A DNA stretch of 64,000 bases from Chamaecrista fasciculata (GCA_003254925.1 QANZ01007457.1:1-64000); one strand, 5' to 3'. Counted from the stretch's first letter, positions 23,739 to 36,507 are shown. Numbers and translations are program-made. The notes: generated by a model from the letters alone, not told the origin.

Positions 23739-25844
23739 TGTTGGAAATCACATAGGCGGCGCAGCGGAAGCGAGAATTTCAAAACAAAATTAAAACGCCA
23801 AAAACAATAAAAATGCCACTCTATGATTTCCTACAGGATCCGCTAGATGAATTTAAACCGGTAAAGTAAGTGGTATACCTCAAAGTTTCAATCGGCGCGG
23901 TTGAATGATGCGGTCCCGAGAAGCCCACTCCAAGTGTTCTTCCTCTACCGGCAATCCACACGAACAGTTTGCTGACACCAAGGTGCTAGCCTTCAGTTCT
24001 TTTCTCTAAAAGAACTCGGGACTCCAATCTACGGTTCTTGAAATTCAAGAACAATTCTTGAATCAAGAATGTTGGTGGCGCCAAGAACAACAAGAACTCC
24101 TTCTTGTTTTCTATCTCAAAAACCCTAATTAAAATGCAAGTCGATTTTCTCTCTCTTGCTTGAGGAACTCGACTTGCTCTCTCTCTCTCTACAATTAGGG
24201 AGCTTAAAATTTTTCCTCTCTTCAAAAGAAAGTAGTAGCCAAGTCGACTTTGCTAGGCCTATTTATAGAGTTGGGGAAATTTGATAATTATAATTAGGGA
24301 ATCCCTAAATTAATGGATTATCAAATTATAAAATTATAAGATTACAATAATATTATAATTTTAGGACTTGAATTCTTAATTAAAATATTACCTTAATATC
24401 TTAATTGAATTCAAAATGCAATCTTTGAGAATCAAAATGGAAGATCAAATCTTCCTCCTTGGTCCCACAAGCCATGCGCCTTCCCCTCTCCTTTTATTAG
24501 GAATTTAATAAATCAAAATAACATTCCTAACTCTTAGGAAGTTAAAACCAACTTATTTATTTCCTAACAATATTGAATTAAGATATTACCCTATTATCTT
24601 TAATTCAAAATTTGAATCTTGAAATCAAAATCAAATCTTGAATTCAAATTCAAGTCATGACTTTAATTAATAAAACATTTCTATTAATTAAAATCAAGCT
24701 AAAAGAGGCGCCACCCTCTATCCAATTTATCCTAATATTAGTGAATTTAATAAATGAATAATCTCCTAACTTTTAGGAACCTTATCTGATTTATTATTCC
24801 CCAATATTATAATTGTAAATAGATTAATCCAATTAACTATTTAACAATTAATATATTTAAATTTGTCCCACAAATCTAAATATCACAAATGTAGATTATA
24901 TTTAGGACAAGACTTCATGTCCCAGACATTCAGCTATGTCTTAAATCGTGTCACTCGAGTGACCCACCAATTAACCCTAATTTGTGTCCCTTTAAGCAGT
25001 GTCTAGATCCTGCTCATGTGTGACCCAGCAGGCCCCACGTGAATTGGCAGCAAGCCATCCCTATGACTCACAAGTCGAGAGCGGACTCTAGCAAGCCATC
25101 ACGACTACCCAAAACACGTGAGTTATCGTTTTAACGTTAACGACTTAACCTAAGTACCACCTTGTCATAGACCCTATTGTCACACGATATCTTTGTTCTG
25201 GATCACGCACGGGAAAGTCATCCTTAATCCAAACCACAACTTTCTCGATCTTCTTGAGTTAGTCCCAATTTACTGAGTGGCCACTCTTTCCTTGGACATA
25301 CACATCGAGGGAGCCAGTTAGATATCTCTCACCTCTATGAGGGACAAAATTCCATCTTGGTCAACCACATCCCTCAGCTTTGCAATCAACCAAACCCGTA
25401 CCTAGCCTGTATGGTTACCCTCCTACGGGCAACGTTGGACTAGGCCAAAGTTCGACAACTACAATGCCGGAATAGTCAATACCTCAGGTCTAAGGCATCG
25501 TGACAGGTGTACAGGAGAGGCTAGCTAATGAATAAACCCATGCAGGACTCTCCGGGTCGGTCCAGCAATTCGTAGCCCTTTACTTATTGCACCATGACTC
25601 TCGTAAAGCATCTAGTGCATGTATCTCTATACACCGAGGTCATGCTGGTCTTAGTTCATTTCAAGTTCCCACTTGAATGAGCAACCAGGGACAGTTTTAG
25701 ATTAATTATCTCATAATTAATCAAGGACGTTATCATAGTAAACATGCTAATAATATGATAACAAGATAATTTATCTCCATAAATTAATCAATATGTTCAA
25801 AACATATACATAAAATGATTGGCCCTATGGTAGAATCTCCAACA
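23739..25844 (-). repeat. M3 5' LTR
   Basis: 2.1-kb LTR; + strand from TGTTGGAAATC to AATCTCCAACA. The TCGACTT/GAGAGA cluster lies near 24140-24250, followed by the sense-strand TATA region (TTTATAGAG on the + strand near 24263). Confidence 0.87.
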
Positions 25845-25913
25845 ATTAGTCCCAGTCAATTTATCCTTCTCAAGGATAGATCGCAGTGACAGTGTTGAAC
25901 TACTTGTTGCCAT
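25845..25913 (-). pseudogene. copia gag start (M4)
   Basis: About 23 codons of the gag start, SSTLSLRSILEKDKLTGTN by reverse-strand reading, cut by the M3 LTR. The start complement is at 25911-25913. Confidence 0.7.
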
Positions 25914-27435
25914 TGATTCTACAATTGAGATATGAAAGTTTAATTAACAAAATATATATATCCACCATTTTATAAAACCCAGTAAAATTATTATTAATGG
26001 CTAAGACCCATATTTCGCCCAAGTTTACCGTCGCGGAGGCGATCATGCACCCTTAGGTTATTTAGGTAGGTAACTCCTTACCAATCACATCTCATGTGAC
26101 TCTTAGATCTTTATGGGACTGTATTATCATATGATACTTATCATGGCATGTTTATCCCATCTAATGCCTTGAGGTCCAAATCCGATTTGATAACCCCATT
26201 AAGTCACACAATAAAACTCGTGAATGGCTAAGCTCAAAAATACGAGGCCGAAGCCCCACCCTATATCATGAAGGCCCATTAAACACGTGTCACGGAGGCG
26301 ATCACCGCATTTAACAAACCGAGATTTCAACAGGCGTTGCGTTGAATCTCCCATTCACCCGTGTCTCCCCAAGGTCAAAGTAGATACATGTCGCGGAGGC
26401 GATCACCGCTCTATGATGAACAAGGTTTCAACAGGGTGTTTTCTTGATGGCATTAAAAACTTAAGATTTTTACAAGGGTTTAATTTTAAAGTTCCGTTTT
26501 AGGTTCAATTTTAAATCCAATTTAAAATTAAACGAGTTGTGCCATGTGTCTATACCCCATGTATCGCATACATGTAAGACACAAGTCCGAATTTTATATC
26601 TCATACAAAATTCTACGCTCGTATCATATACGTTTTTATGCGTGAGTTTAAAATTATAAAGCATGTTAAAATCGCACCCCTACACATACATCTAGCGAAG
26701 ATTGCATCACATACAAACATTCTAAATGCATACAAAGACCGAGTTCGGATATGGCTCGTCTACCCTCAAATTCTCTCAAGCCAATGAGAGAACTTTTCTA
26801 AAAAGAAAATAAAATTACATTGTGAAGACCCCGTTACATGAGGTATAAACAAAATAAAATTACAACAAGAATTTCAGGGAGACGACACGCAGGCCATATT
26901 TACCAAAATACCTAGAGCCATATCCAATCACCATATTTATAAATACATGAACACTTCATATATATAAATACATACAAAAACACGGCAAACATACAACACA
27001 TACAAAAACCAATTTTTGATTGTGTTCAATTAGGGTTTGTGCAATTTAACATGCCCTCTTAAAATTAAGTCTTGTACCAATAATTAAAATTCAAGAATCC
27101 AATTCAGGAATTTCGAATTATTGGCCTAAAATTAATAAATTCTCAATTTAAAAATTTCGACCACCCTATATATATTATAATTAAAACAATTTTAATTAAT
27201 ATATATAATTAGGGTTTTTCGACCAAGACATAAAATTTTAAGATAATTATAAAACCAATCCAATTGATTTTTCCTATGTATCACATACATATTTTGTACC
27301 AATTTTAGATAGATTCCAAAACTTTGTGGTGGATGCTTTCACAAAACATTTTAGCATACAATTGAAAGCGGTAAAAGATACATCATACATCTCATGTATA
27401 ATCACCAAAACCTAATATAAATATAAGAGTAGCGT
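25914..27435 (-). other. M4 leader with three hairpin sites
   Basis: Leader without supported ORFs. Hairpin sites at 26030-26049, 26287-26310 and 26386-26409 share the loop GGAG on the + strand (CTCC in element sense). The first and third read GTCGC-GGAG-GCGATC and the second is a close variant. Confidence 0.75.
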
Positions 27436-27448
27436 CGCTCTGATACCA
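27436..27448 (-). promoter_or_regulatory. primer-binding site (M4)
   Basis: CTCTGATACCA on the + strand next to the LTR end, initiator-Met-tRNA type. Confidence 0.78.
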
Positions 27449-27449
27449 C

Positions 27450-29545
27450 TGTTGGGAAATCATAGAGTCAGCGCAACGGAAAAACACGGTAAATTAAAAT
27501 TTTTGCTTCTCTATGATTCCCTTCCAGGATCCACTATCTATATTTATATTAGTAAGGACAGAAGTTTACCAAAGTTTCAATCGGTGCGTATGAATTTGCG
27601 AGTTGAGAAGACCACTCCAAGTGTGCTTCCTCTGCCGGTGATCCACACGAACAGTTTTGGAGATGCCGAGGTGCTAACCTCATTCACTTCTTCCCAAGTG
27701 AATATGTGGGACTTCTATCTACGTTCTTGAATTTCAAGAACAATTCTTGAACTCAAGAAATTGGTGGCGCCTAAAACCCAAGAACCCTTCTTGGTCTCAC
27801 ACAAAAACCCTAAATCTGGGAGCAAGTCGAATTTTTCTCTTTGGTTTGAGAAAGTCGACTCCTTCTCTCTCTTCACTCTAGGGTTAGAAAATTTTCTCTC
27901 TCTTGATTGCACAAGTGTCCCCCAAGTCGACTTGCCTAGGGGTATTTATAGAGTTGGGGAAATTTGATAATTATAATTAGGGAATCCCTAAATTAGTGGA
28001 TTATCAAATTATAAAATTATCAGATTACACTAATATTATAATTTTAGGACTTGAATTCATAATTAAAATATTACAATAATATCTGAATTTAAATTCAAAA
28101 TGCAATCTTTGAGAATCAAATTGGAAAATCAAATCTTCCCTTGATCCCCAAGCCATGCGCCATCTCCCCTTAATTATCTTTGGGAATTTAATAAATCAAA
28201 AACATTCCTAACTCTTAGAAAGTCATAACCAACTTATTATCTTCCAACATTATTAAATTAAAATATTACCCTAATATCTTTAATTCAAATTCTGAATCTT
28301 TTAAAATCAAAATCAAATCTTGAATTCAAGTTCAAATTCAAATCATGGCTTTAATTAATAAAAAATTTCCATTAGTTAAAAGCCCTTTGTATGAGGCGCC
28401 AGCCTCAATCTTGTTATCCCAAATATTAGTGAATTTAATAAATCAATAATCTCCTAACTTTTTGGAACCTTATCAAATTTATTATTCCTAATATTATAAA
28501 CAAGTAAATAATTGTAAATAGATTAATCCTATTATCTATTTAACAATTAATATATTTAAACTTGTCCAACAAATTTAAATATCATATATGTAGATATTTA
28601 TTTAAGACAAGATTTCATGTCCTAAGACATTCAACTGTCTTAAACCGTGTCATTAAAGTGACCCACGAATTAACCCTAATTCGTGTCCTAGTGCGGCATC
28701 TTCATCCTACTCATGTGTGACCCAACAGGCCTCACGTGAAGTTGGCAGAAAGTCATAATTATGACTCACAAGTCGAGAGCGGACTCCAGCAAGCCATCAC
28801 GACTACCCAAAACACGCGAGTTATCGCTTTAACGCCAAAACGACATAACCTAAGTAACATCTTGAAATGATCCCTATTGTCACACAATATCTCGGTTCTA
28901 GATAAGGCACGGGAAAGTCATCCTTAATCCAAACCACAACTTTCTCGATTTCCTGAGTTAGTCCCATTTCCTTGTATGGCCATACATTCCTTGGACAGAC
29001 TCATCAAGGGCGCCAGTTAGATATCTCTCATCTTTAATGAGGGACAAAATCCCAACTTGGTCAACCACATTCCTCAGCTCTGCAATCAACCAAACCCGTA
29101 CCTAGCCTGTATGGCTACCCTGCTACGGGCAATGTTGGACTAGGCCAAAGTTCGACAACTACAATGTCGGAATAGTCAAGACCTCAGGTCTAAGGGCATC
29201 TTGTCAAGAGTACAGGAGAGACTCGCTTATGACTAAACCCATGCAGGACTCTCCGGGTCGGTCCAGCAACTTGTAACCCCTTACATAATTGCACCATGAC
29301 TCTCGTAAAACATCAAGTGCATGTATCTCCATACATCGAGGTCATGCTGGTCTTGGTTTATTCTCGCTCCCACGAGGACAATCAACTAGGGACAGTTTAG
29401 ATTAATTATCTCATAATTAATCAAGGACACTATCATAGTAAACATGCTAATAATATGATAACAACATAATTTATCTTCCATAAATTAATCAAAATGTTCA
29501 AAACATTTATATAAAATGATTGGCCCTAGGGCAAAATCTCCAACA
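27450..29545 (-). repeat. M4 5' LTR
   Basis: 2.1-kb LTR from TGTTGGGAAATC to AAAATCTCCAACA on the + strand. The transcribed part (27700-27960) has the repeated TCGACTT/TCGAATT words and GAGAGA runs; the TATA region is near 27945 (TTTATAGAG). Confidence 0.87.
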
Positions 29546-29721
29546 GAATAATCGACCAGGGACAGTTTTAGATTAAATATCTCATAATTAATCAAGGATG
29601 CTATCATAGTAAACATGCTAATAATATGATAACAACATAATCTATCATCTATAAATTAATCAAAACAATATGTTTAAAACATACACATAAAATGATTGGC
29701 CCTAGGGCACAATCTCCAACA
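29546..29721 (-). repeat. LTR tail fragment M5
   Basis: 176 bp matching the outer end of the same LTR family (AATCGACCAGGGACAG to CACAATCTCCAACA). It lies directly beside the complete M4 LTR, so two LTR ends stand in tandem. Likely the remainder of an older LTR interrupted by M4. Confidence 0.75.
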
Positions 29722-30090
29722 ATACCTTGGTGCAACCCTTAGCATATTAATTGGTCTAATTATAATATTTTATTAATATAAACACATTAATAGAAGGTCA
29801 AATAACTTGTGCTGATCAGACGCCGCGGATGATGGCGCGGACGACGATGCGATTGTTGACGCGGGTAATGATGCGGATGATAGCGCCCTTGCTGGCGATG
29901 ATACTGAGGAAGCCCCTTCAGCTGATATCGTTGAGGATACTCCTGTTGATGCTTAGGCCTGCGTGCCCTTTTTATTTTAATTTGGGATTTTGTGTGGCTT
30001 TCATGCCACTTTGACTTTTGGATATTGTGGCCTTCAAGCAACTTTTAACATTTTCGGCGGTGTTATCCGCACATATTTATGCCATAGTTT
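29722..30090 (+). pseudogene. antisense-ORF acidic tail of G1
   Basis: A short forward frame (about 29811-29956) encodes an Asp/Glu/Ala-rich tail (AADDGADDDAIVDAG, DDTEEAPSADIVEDTPVDA) ending at a TAG. The matching place in G2, on the other strand, encodes a similar tail (EGDDEAANEDVDEVVDEDA). After the tail come a T-rich 3' flank and the word TTTGGATATT seen in both. The first 90 bp (29722-29810) are unassigned. The upstream part of the ORF is missing here. Confidence 0.55.
30086..30090. repeat. target-site duplication of M6, left
   Basis: AGTTT immediately before the M6 LTR, repeated at 40057-40061 on the other side. Five bases is the usual size for LTR retrotransposon integrase. Confidence 0.85.
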
Positions 30091-32205
30091 TGTTGGGAAA
30101 TTAAGGGGTCGTGCGCGCAGCGGAAGCGAAATAAAAAAATAAAAAAACTTTAAACACGGGCAGCCCTCATGATTCTCAGCCAGGATCCGCTATATGAATT
30201 TATACTAGGATAAGGATAAGAGTTTTACCAAATCAACCGGTGCTTCGAGTTCGTGAGTCCGAGAAGTCCACTCCGAGTGTCCTTCCTTTGCCGGCGATCC
30301 ACACGAGCAGTTTGGCAGATGCCCAGATGCTAGTCTCCTTCACTTCTTCCCAAGTGAATATGAGAAACTCTATCTACGTTTTGAAATTCAAGAACTGTTC
30401 TTGAATTCCAAGACCAAAGTGGCGCTTAAATCCAAGAACTCTTCTTGGTCACTCTGAAAAACTCTAATGTTAGGGTGCAAGTCGAATTTTTCTCACTCTT
30501 TGAGAAAATCGACTTTCTCTCTCTAAAACTAGGGTTAGCTGATTTTGTCTCACAAAATATGGTGAAGTTGAATTTTGCCTCTTGTGTGAACTAGGGTTAG
30601 GCAAGTCGACTTTTAGCTTCCCTTTTATAGAGTTTGGGGAGTATTGATAATTAATGGATTATCAAATTATAAAATTACAAGATTACAATAATATTATAAT
30701 TTTAGGCCTTGAATTCCTAATTAAAATATTACCTTAATATCTTAATTTAAATTCAAAATGCAATCTTTGAGAAACAAAATGCAAGATCAAATCTTGCTCT
30801 TGGTCCCACCTAGAATGCGCCATCTCCCTCTTGTTTTTAAGGAATTTAATAAATCAAAATAACAATCCTAACTCTTAGGAAGTCATAACCAATTTATTAA
30901 TATCCAACAATATTGAATTAAAATATTACCCTAATATCTTTAATTCAAAATTTGAATTTTGAAATCAAAATCAAATCTTAAATTCAAATTCAAATCCAAG
31001 TCATGACTCTAATTAACAAAACATTTTCATTAATTAAAATCACCATATATGAGGCGCCACCCTCATGCTTGTTATCCCCAATATTAGTGAATTTAATAAA
31101 TCAATAATCTCCTAACTTTTAGGAAGCTTATCTAATTTATTATTCCCTAATATTATAAACAAGAATATAATTGTGAATAGATTAATCCAATTAACTATTT
31201 AACAATTAATATATTTAAACTTGTCCAACAAATTTAAATATCACAAACGTAGATATTTATTCAAGATAAGACTTCATGTTCTAACACATTCAACTATGTC
31301 TTAAATTATGTCACCAAAGTGACTCACGAATTAACCCTAATTCGTGTCCCATTGGGCATCTTGCTCTTGCTCATGTGTGACCCAGCAAGCCTCACGTGAA
31401 GTTGGCAGCAAATCATCTCTATGACTCACAAGTCGAGAGCGGACTCTAGCAAGCCATCACGACTACCCAAAACACGTGAGTTATCGCTTAACGCCAAAAC
31501 GACTTAACCTAAGTACCACCTTGACATGATCCCTATTGTCACACGATATCTTGGTCATGGACTAGGCACGGGAAAGTCATCCATAATCCAAACCAAAACT
31601 TTCTCAATTCCTAGAGTTAGTCCCATTTCCTTGTGTGGCCACACATTCCTTGGACAGACTCATCGAGGGCGCCAGTTAGATATCTCTCATCTTTAATGAG
31701 GGACAAAATCCCATCTTGGTCAACCACATTCCTCAGCACGGTAAACTACCAAACCCGTACCTAGCCTGTATGGCTACCTTGCTACGGGCAACGTTGGACT
31801 AGGCCAAAGTCTGACATCTACAACGCCGGAATAGTCAAGACCTCGGGTCTAAGGGCATCTTGACAAGAGTACAGGAGAGGCTAGCTCATGACTAAAACCC
31901 ATGCAGGACTCGCCGAGTCAGTTCAGCAACTTGTAACCCCTTACTCATTCCACCATGACTCTCGTAAAGCATCTAGTGCATGTATCTCCATACACTGAGG
32001 TCATGCTGGTCTTGGTTCATTCTCGCTCCCACGAGAATAATCGACCAGGGACTGATTTATATTGATTATCACATAATTAATCAAGGACGCTATCATAGTA
32101 AACATGCTAATAATATGATAACAACATAATTTATCATCTATAAATTAATCAATATGTTCAAAACATATACATAAAATGATTGGCCCTAGTGCACAATCTC
32201 CATCA
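30091..32205 (-). repeat. M6 3' LTR
   Basis: 2115 bp, + strand TGTTGGGAAATT to ATCTCCATCA. The TCGACTT words lie near 30478-30620 and the paired palindromes of the CCTAA-n-TTAGG type in U3 near 30870 and 31110. Confidence 0.9.
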
Positions 32206-32218
32206 AACTCCCACTTGC
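32206..32218 (-). promoter_or_regulatory. polypurine tract (M6)
   Basis: Complement of GCAAGTGGGAGTT beside the 3' LTR. Confidence 0.75.
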
Positions 32219-34156
32219 TCTAGGTACAATCATTAATCGAAATGTTCCTACACTAGGTACATTCATCAATGCGTCTAATCCCCATCGATGATACATGGCA
32301 TTCATGTATGACCCGTGCAAGAGGCTTCGTAAGAGGATCGGCAACGTTATCCTCGCCTGCTACTTTGCATATCTTCACATCACCTCTGTCAACCATCTCT
32401 CTAACAAGGTGATAACGCCTGAGTATATGTTTGGTCCTCTGATGAGACCGGGGCTCCTTGGCTTATGCAATAGCCCCACTATTGTCACAATACAAGGTTA
32501 TGGATCAGCAATGGTCGGAACCGCTCCAAGCTCAGCAACGAACTTCCTAATCCACACATCCTCCTTCGCTGCATCTGATGCTGCAATATACTCAGACTCC
32601 GTTGTAGAATCAGCAATCTTGCTCTGCTTGGAACTCTTCCAATTCACGCTACCACCGTTCAGGAGAAACACATATCCAGACTGCGATTTAAAGTCATCTT
32701 GGTCGGTTTGGAAACTGGTGTCTGTGTAACCCCTTACACATAGCTCCTCATCAGTTCCACCATATACCAGGAATTCATCCTTAGTTCTTCTCAAGTACTT
32801 AAGGATGTTCTTGACAACGGTCCAATGATCCTCACCAGGGTCTAGTTGGAACCAGCTCGTCATGCTTAGGGAAAACGACACATCAGATAGAGTACACAGC
32901 ATGGCATACATGATGGATCCTATTGCCGAAGCATAAGGGATGCCACTCATGCGCCCTCGCTCAACAAGTGTCTTAGGACACTGTTTCTTGCTCAGGACTA
33001 AACCATGATTCATCGGTATGAATCCCTTCTTGGAATCTTGCATACTGAACCTCTTCAGTACCTTATCCAAGTATGTACTCTGACTTAATCCAAGAAGCCT
33101 TCGAGACCTATCTCTATAGATCTTGATGCCCAAAATATAGGCAGCTTCTCCTATGTCCTTCAGTGAGAATGATTTTCCCAACCAAGATTTTACAATCTCC
33201 AAGCTAGGAATGTCATTTCCAATGAACAATATGTCATTGACATATAGCACCAAGAACACAATTGTGCTCCCACTAACCTTCTTGTAAACACAAGGCTCAT
33301 CAGGGTTTTGTAAGAAGCCAAACTCTTTAACTACCTCATCAAAACGATGATTCCAACTTCGAGATGCTTGCTTCAATCCATAAATGGATCTCTGAAGCTT
33401 GCATACCTTCTCTGGTTCCTCTGGACATACAAACCCCTCGGGTTGTGTCATGTTCACATCCTCGGGCAGCCTTCCATTAAGGAATGCTAATTTGACATCC
33501 ATTTTCCATATCTCATAGTCATAATATGCGGCTATGGCAAGGAGGATCCTAATGGACTTGGCCATTGCAACTGGGGAAAACGTTTCTTCATAGTCAATAC
33601 CATGACGTTGAGTAAACCCCTTTGCAACTAGCCTCGCCTTGAAGACGTTGACATTGCCACCAATGTCATTTTTCTCTTTGAAAACCCACTTGCACCCTAC
33701 GGCTTTTACACCTTCAGGTGGAGCGACTAAGGGCCATACCTCGTTGTCGTACATGAATTGCATCTCAGCCTTCATGGCTTCAACCCATTTCTCAGAGTTG
33801 GGATCCACGATAGCTTCTTGATAGGTGGTAGGCTCACCACGCTCCATGAGCAATACATCCTTGTTTTCAGTCATCAAAAATCCATATCTTTGAGGTTGAA
33901 AATGTGTTCTATCAAACCTTCGTGATTCTTGTGTCACTGGAGGAGCCTCCACAACGTCTTGTGGTTCTTCTCCAGTTTCCTTCTGCGCCTCTAGAGTGTT
34001 TTGTGTATCTTGAACTTCTTCAAGATCTATCTTACTCCCACTGTTTCTTTTGGAAACAAAATCCTTTTCTAGAAAGAATCCATTTCTGATCACAAACACT
34101 TTGTTGTCAGATGGGTAGTAGACATAATACCCCCTCGTTTCCTTGGGGTATCCCAC
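32219..34156 (-). pseudogene. copia RT and RNase H (M6)
   Basis: The longest open frame of the window (552 residues, 32498-34156) plus the RNase H tail. Order: integrase tail (GYPKETRGYYVYYP, RRFDRTHFQPQRYGF), RT blocks WVEAMKAEMQFMYDNEVW, KARLVAKGFTQRHGIDYEE, KMDVKLAFLNGRLPEDV, YGLKQASRSWN and the catalytic region VLYVNDILFIGND, then SIMYAMLCTLSDVSF, RNase H GYTDTSFQTD and [16 protein letters not shown]. The C-terminal RNase H continues to about 32230 on the same strand. Fossil; no fixed gene. Confidence 0.85.
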
Positions 34157-34198
34157 AAATAAACACTTGAGGGATTTGGGAGACAGTTTATCATTAGG

Positions 34199-34783
34199 CT
34201 ATTGCTTAACGTAAACTTTACATCCCCAAACCTTGAGATAAGACATTATGGACCTCTTCCCATTCCATATCTCATATGGTGTCTTCTCAACTGCTTTAGA
34301 CGGAACACAGTTAAGTGTGAACGCGGCAGTTTCTAGAGCATGCCCCCAAAAGGATGGCGGAAGATCGGCTTGACTCATCATAGATCGAACCATATCTAAT
34401 AGAGTTCGATTCATCCTCTCAAAAACACCATTCCACTGTGGGGTTCCAAGAGGAGTAAGTTGTGAGACTATCCCACAACTTCTAAGATGATCAATAAATT
34501 CTTGACTCAAATACTCGCCTCCTCGATCAGATCGAAGGACTTTGATTTTCTTGTCAAGTTGGTTTTCTACTTCATTTTGAAATCTCTTGAACATTTCAAA
34601 AGACTCTGACTTGTGCTTCATTATGTAGACATAGCCATACCTACTGAAGTCGTCAGTGAACGTAATGAAATATGAGTAACCACCTCTAGCTTGAGTACTC
34701 ATGGGTCCACATACATCACTATGTATGATCCCCAATAAGTCAGATGCCCTCTCACTATGGCCAGTGAAAGGCGCCTTTGTCAT
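34199..34783 (-). pseudogene. copia integrase core (M6)
   Basis: 194-residue stretch beginning after the zinc-binding region. SERASDLLGIIHSDVCGPM gives the first catalytic Asp area, then FITFTDDFSRYGYVY, VLRSDRGGEYLSQEF with the second Asp, and GVFERMNRTLLDMVRSMM with the Glu helix of the DDE core, followed by PSFWGHALETAAFTLN. Catalyses strand transfer of element cDNA. Fossil piece. Confidence 0.83.
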
Positions 34784-34900
34784 CTTTCCAAGTAGACAAG
34801 ATTCGCAAGCATCATATGATTCAAAATCAAATGAGCTTAGAAGTCCATCTTTAAGGAGCTTCTCTAGGCGTTTCTCGTTTATATGGCCTAAACGACAATG

Positions 34901-35545
34901 TCAAAGGTATGTAGGATTAGATTCGTTAATCTTAATCCTTTTCGTATCATTGTTATAAATATCGTTATTACGTTGTTGTTCTAATTTCAAGATGTAATGA
35001 TTATCTTGCAAATCTCCATAAGCAAATAACATATCATCTTTGTAAATTGAACATCTACCATTACCGTTAACACAAGTAAATCCTTCCTTATCCAAATAAG
35101 AAAGTGAAATAATGTTTGAACTTAACGACGGTACATAATAACAATTGTTCAAAACAAAAGTAAGCCCAGAGGGCAATACAAGCTCGTATGTTCCTACAGC
35201 AACAGCAGCAACCCTTGCTCCATTGCCCACTCGTAGGTCCAACTTGCCTCTGTCCAGCTTCCTACTATCTCTAAGACCCTGCACATTTGTACAAATGTGA
35301 GAACCACATGCAGTATCTAATACCCAAGTGGTTGGAGTAGAGAAGTGAACATCTATAACATAGATACCTGAAGTAGAGGCATCAGCGCCCTTATTCTGTT
35401 TCTTCAGATCTTCCATATACAGCTTGCAATTCCTCTTCCAGTGTCCTGGCTTATTGCAGAAAAAGCAAACTGTATCCTTTGTGGGCTTTGCCTTATTGGC
35501 AGGTTGTGGGTTAGGCTTGGCCGCTGGCTTGGTCTCACCAACCAC
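34901..35545 (-). pseudogene. copia gag zinc knuckle, protease and integrase start (M6)
   Basis: 214 residues: a Pro/Ala/Lys linker, zinc knuckle CFFCNKPGHWKRNC (C-x2-C-x4-H-x4-C), protease core WVLDTACGSHIC, a TYELVLPSGLTFVLNNCYYV strand, and the pre-integrase region up to NNDIYNNDTKRIKINES. The HHCC zinc-binding part follows across 34784-34900. Fossil. Confidence 0.82.
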
Positions 35546-35955
35546 GGCTTTTCCCTTCCTCTTTCCATTTCCCTTTCCCCTTCATTGGTTATTCTAAACC
35601 ATCAAGACAGTGCTAGGCACCTTCTTAATGGATGCCTCAGCAGTCTTGAGCATCCCATGCAGCTCAGAAACGGATTTCTCCATCCCATTCATGTTGAAGT
35701 TCATGACGAATTGGTCATAACTCCTAGGGAAGCAACGTCCACAAAGTCACTTTGATGCTTCTCATAAGCATCTCTCTGTGCTCTTGGAGCGTTGTTGGCA
35801 GGCTGCGCAAGAATGGGGTTCTCTAGGACATACAACTTCCTCTCTTGGGTGAGAACAATTCTCACATTCCGAAACCAGTCAAGGATGTTTGTCCCAGTCA
35901 ATTTATCCTTCTCAAGGATAGATCGAAGTGACAGTGTTGAACTATTGGTTCCCAT
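35546..35955 (-). pseudogene. copia gag (M6)
   Basis: The gag start at 35955 reads MGTNSSTLSLRSILEKDK, LDWFRNVRIVLTQERKLYV and APRAQRDAYEKHQSD. A further gag piece nearer 35590-35700 shows MLKTAEASIKKVPST-type wording on the reverse strand. This gag is shorter than that of P4. Structural particle protein; fossil. Confidence 0.75.
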
Positions 35956-36033
35956 TTGATTCTACAATAAAGATATGAAAGTTTAATTAGCAAAAATATA
36001 TCCACCATTTTATAAACCCCAGTAAAATTATTA

Positions 36034-36463
36034 GGGTAAATTACACTTTGGTACCCTGTGGTTTGACCCTATTTCACTTTGGTACCCTGTGGTTTGAAAC
36101 TTGACACTTTGGTACCCTGTGGTATTCTCCATTAACACTTTGGTACCCTTTGGAGCTATTTTGTAATTTTAACCATAACAAATTTTTCAAAAATTACATA
36201 TTGACCCCAAAAAATTTTCAAAAAATTACAAATAAGTCCCTGGATACATATTATATAGGGACTAAAATGAAAAATTTAAAAATTTTTTAGGGTAAATATG
36301 TAATTTTTGTAAAATTTATTATGGTTAAAATTACAAAATAGCTCCAAAGGGTACCAAAGTGTTAATGGAGAATACCACAGGGTACCAAAGTGTCAAGTTT
36401 CAAACCACAGGGTACCAAAGTGAAATAGGGTCAAACCACATGGTACCAAAGTGTAATTTACCC
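36034..36463. mobile_element. foldback MITE (Mutator-like), copy 1
   Basis: 430-bp element whose two halves are inverted repeats. Each arm is built of tandem modules of 30-40 bp that start CACTTTGGTACCCTGTGGT. The ends are GGGTAAATTAC and GTAATTTACCC. It is flanked by perfect 9-bp duplications AAATTATTA at 36025-36033 and 36464-36472; the leaders of M3 and M4 show the single-copy site. A 9-bp duplication and long terminal inverted repeats point to Mutator-like transposase in trans. It has no coding capacity. Confidence 0.85.
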
Positions 36464-36507
36464 AAATTATTATTAGTGGCTAAGACCCATATTTCACAAA
36501 AGTTTAC

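Larger units (their letters stand above)
21885..25844 (-). mobile_element. Ty1/copia element M3, 5' end
   Basis: Reverse-strand copia piece: 5' LTR (23739-25844), primer-binding site, leader and gag N-terminus up to the inverted join with P3. Its LTR edge at 25844 meets gag of M4, so M3 probably inserted in M4 gag. It belongs to the same subfamily as M2 by its leader. Confidence 0.82.
25845..29545 (-). mobile_element. Ty1/copia element M4, 5' end
   Basis: Reverse-strand 5' LTR (27450-29545), primer-binding site, leader and a short gag piece, with M3's LTR inserted in gag. The right LTR end directly meets the tail of another LTR (M5), so M4 may have inserted into an LTR of an older copy. Confidence 0.82.
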
